A DNA stretch of 64,000 bases from Mauremys mutica (taxonomy: Eukaryota > Chordata > Testudines > Geoemydidae): contig NC_059077.1 in NCBI RefSeq assembly GCF_020497125.1, positions 31,881,340 through 31,945,339 on the forward strand. The letters run 5' to 3'. Both the position numbers and the translations under genes were made by a program. Positions 62,380 through 64,000 of the stretch are shown here, piece by piece. Under the pieces are notes generated by a model, which did no database searches, had not been told where the DNA came from, and saw only the letters and a program-made list of their open reading frames with translations. Numbering within the stretch: the stretch's first letter is position 1; every line of letters begins with the position of its first letter.

Positions 62380-62983
62380 CGTAATTCCTAAGGGCTTGTC
62401 CTTCACAGTGCTGTAGGCTGGTCTACCAGGGTGCAATTTGTAAAGTGTTCTTATATGTAGAGCTCTAACTGTCCTGTGTAGACCCTGCTGGTGTGAACTA
62501 AAAGGTTCACACTGATGTACTCCTGTTTCAAGGATAAAATGGAACAGTACCCAGAGGTAAATGAGACCCAGGATTTTGCTAGCCTTTTGCCTATGGGAAA
62601 GGGGGAAATCTGAAGTCTTTTGCAGACTGAGTTCCTCCATTGGGAAACTCCACCCTCCTTCCCCTTGTGGGGAAGTTGGAGAAGATTCAAAGGCAACCTG
62701 AGTCCTGCAGTGAGGATAGGGTGCTCTACTCCAAAGTTTATTGGTTGTCTGGTGAGAGTCCTTAATGTCACATGGACCCAGTTAAATGCCTGGTTTGACA
62801 GAGTGGGACACAGGGCACAAAGTGCCCCTCCCAATGTTAAATAAAGTGGCAACCTCCTGCTTAAATCCATACCATGTCTTGCACATTTTTCTACTCATTG
62901 TTTTTTGCAAGAGTGCTATTTGGACGAGTGGATGGTAACTTGCTACCTGTGCAAAGTTATAGAAAAAACATTTTCTAATTGTT

Positions 62984-64000
62984 AACATAAGAACATCATA
63001 AGAAAGGTCGTACCGGGTCAGACCAAAGGTCCATCTAGCCCAGTATCTGTCTACCGACAGTGGCCAATGCCAGGTGCCCCACAGGGAGTGAACCTAACAA
63101 GCAATGATCAAGTGATCTCTCTCCTGCCATCCATCTCCATCCTCTGACGAACAGAGGCTAGGGACACCATTCTTTTACCCATCCTAGCTAATAGCCATTT
63201 ATGGACTTAGCCACCATGAATTTATCCAGTCCCCTTTTAAACATTGTTATAGTCCTAGCCTTCACAACCTCCTCAGGTAAGGAGTTCCACAAGTTGACTG
63301 TGCGCTGCGTGAAGAAGAACTTCCTTTTATTTGTTTTAAACCTGCTGCCTATTAATTTCATTTGGTGACCCCTAGTTCTTGTATTATGGGAATAAGTAAA
63401 TAACTTTTCCTTATCCACTTTCTCAACATCACTCATGATTTTATATACCTCTATCATGTCCCCCCTTAGTCTTCTCTTTTCCAAGCTGAAGAGTCCTAGC
63501 CTCTTTAATCTTTCCTCGTATGGGACCCTCTCTAAACCCCTAATCATTTTAGTTGCCCTTTTCTGAACCTTTTCTAGTGCTAGAATATCTTTTTTGAGGT
63601 GAGGAGACCACATCTGTACACAGTATTCGAGATGTGGGCGTACCATGGATTTATATAAGGGCAATAATATATTCTCAGTCTTATTCTCTATCCCCTTTTT
63701 AATGATTCCTAACATCCTGTTTGCTTTTTTGACTGCCTCTGCACACTGCGTGGACATCTTCAGAGAACTATCCACGATGACGCCAAGATCTTTTTCCTGA
63801 CTCGTTGTAGCTAAATTAGCCCCCATCATGTTGTATGTATAGTTGGGGTTATTTTTTCCAATGTGCATTACTTTACATTTATCCACATTAAATTTCATTT
63901 GCCATTTTGTTGCCCAATCACTTAGTTTTGTGAGATCTTTTTGAAGTTCTTCACAATCTGCTTTGGTCTTACCTATATTGAGCAGTTTAGTATCATCTGC
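62984..64000 (-). mobile_element. Young-looking CR1 LINE running off the right edge
   Basis: The 3' end is at the left (gggtcagaccaaaggtccatctagcccag). The minus strand has an open ORF2 frame from the stop at about 63188 through the window edge at 64000, more than 270 codons without interruption. At the edge it reads ADDTKLL, the RT catalytic FADD motif. Downstream come [19 protein letters not shown], the domain [19 protein letters not shown] and the C-terminal [20 protein letters not shown]. This part of the RT and its tail is intact, unlike the other CR1 copies here, so the insertion is relatively recent. The endonuclease and the start of the ORF, if present, lie to the right. Confidence 0.93.

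Larger units (their letters stand above)
53369..64000. other. 3' flank of NDUFS4
   Basis: No exon of a neighbouring gene is recognisable. In mammals the next gene downstream is ARL15, but none of its coding sequence is seen. The stretches 53369-55551, 56531-57640, 62056-62248 and 62380-62983 hold nothing I can name. The rest is minisatellite, one decayed transposon-like coding relic and CR1 LINE sequence. Confidence 0.7.

Noticed and set aside
53369..64000. Exons of the expected downstream gene ARL15
   Set aside because: No GTP-binding motif (GxxGxGK[ST], NKxD) is seen in any frame; the sequence is repeats and unassigned flank.

Overview
The window looks like nuclear DNA of a turtle, probably a cryptodire. 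It is AT-rich and mostly intronic. It carries many CR1 LINE fragments, a tRNA-derived SINE with a CR1-like tail (the tortoise PolIII/Cry type), two Penelope-like retroelements, several solo LTRs, and long palindromic DNA elements that I recall as common in turtle genomes. I see no bacterial, organellar or viral genome structure and no CRISPR array.

The one host gene I can support is NDUFS4, an accessory subunit of mitochondrial complex I, on the + strand. Exons 2 to 5 are present at 23821-23899, 44965-45137, 49103-49176 and 53153-53256. All splice sites are GT/AG, the phases match at every junction, a TAG stop ends exon 5, and polyadenylation signals follow. Exon 1, with the start codon and most of the mitochondrial presequence, is not recognisable here and should lie left of the window. 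Positions 1-23820 are therefore read as the 3' part of intron 1. Introns 2, 3 and 4 are about 21.1, 4.0 and 4.0 kb. Everything right of about 53.4 kb is 3' flank.

The rest is a layered record of mobile elements. Intron 1 holds the right part of a palindromic hAT-like element (1-322), a Penelope-like element with a CR1 inside it (984-3362), a tRNA-derived SINE with target-site duplications (4240-4429), an old CR1 and a ~1.1 kb solo LTR (19469-20580). Intron 2 holds another solo LTR (26075-26917), a CR1 split by a fold-back element (27128-28440), a small hAT-like MITE (32305-32534) and a fold-back element flanked by TTA (39574-39859). Intron 3 holds a second Penelope-like element (46570-48022). 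Intron 4 holds a MIR, a MITE, an LTR-like element and long microsatellites.

The 3' flank has a G-rich minisatellite interrupted by a CR1 end (55552-56470), a decayed multi-frame relic of a probable transposon-encoded protein (about 57740-59310, minus strand), and three large CR1 pieces. The last CR1 runs off the right edge with an open reverse-transcriptase frame.

The most interesting points are hammerhead-ribozyme-like cores in the terminal regions of both Penelope-like elements, and the unassigned relic at 57.7-59.3 kb with its EEAD and DTDV motifs.
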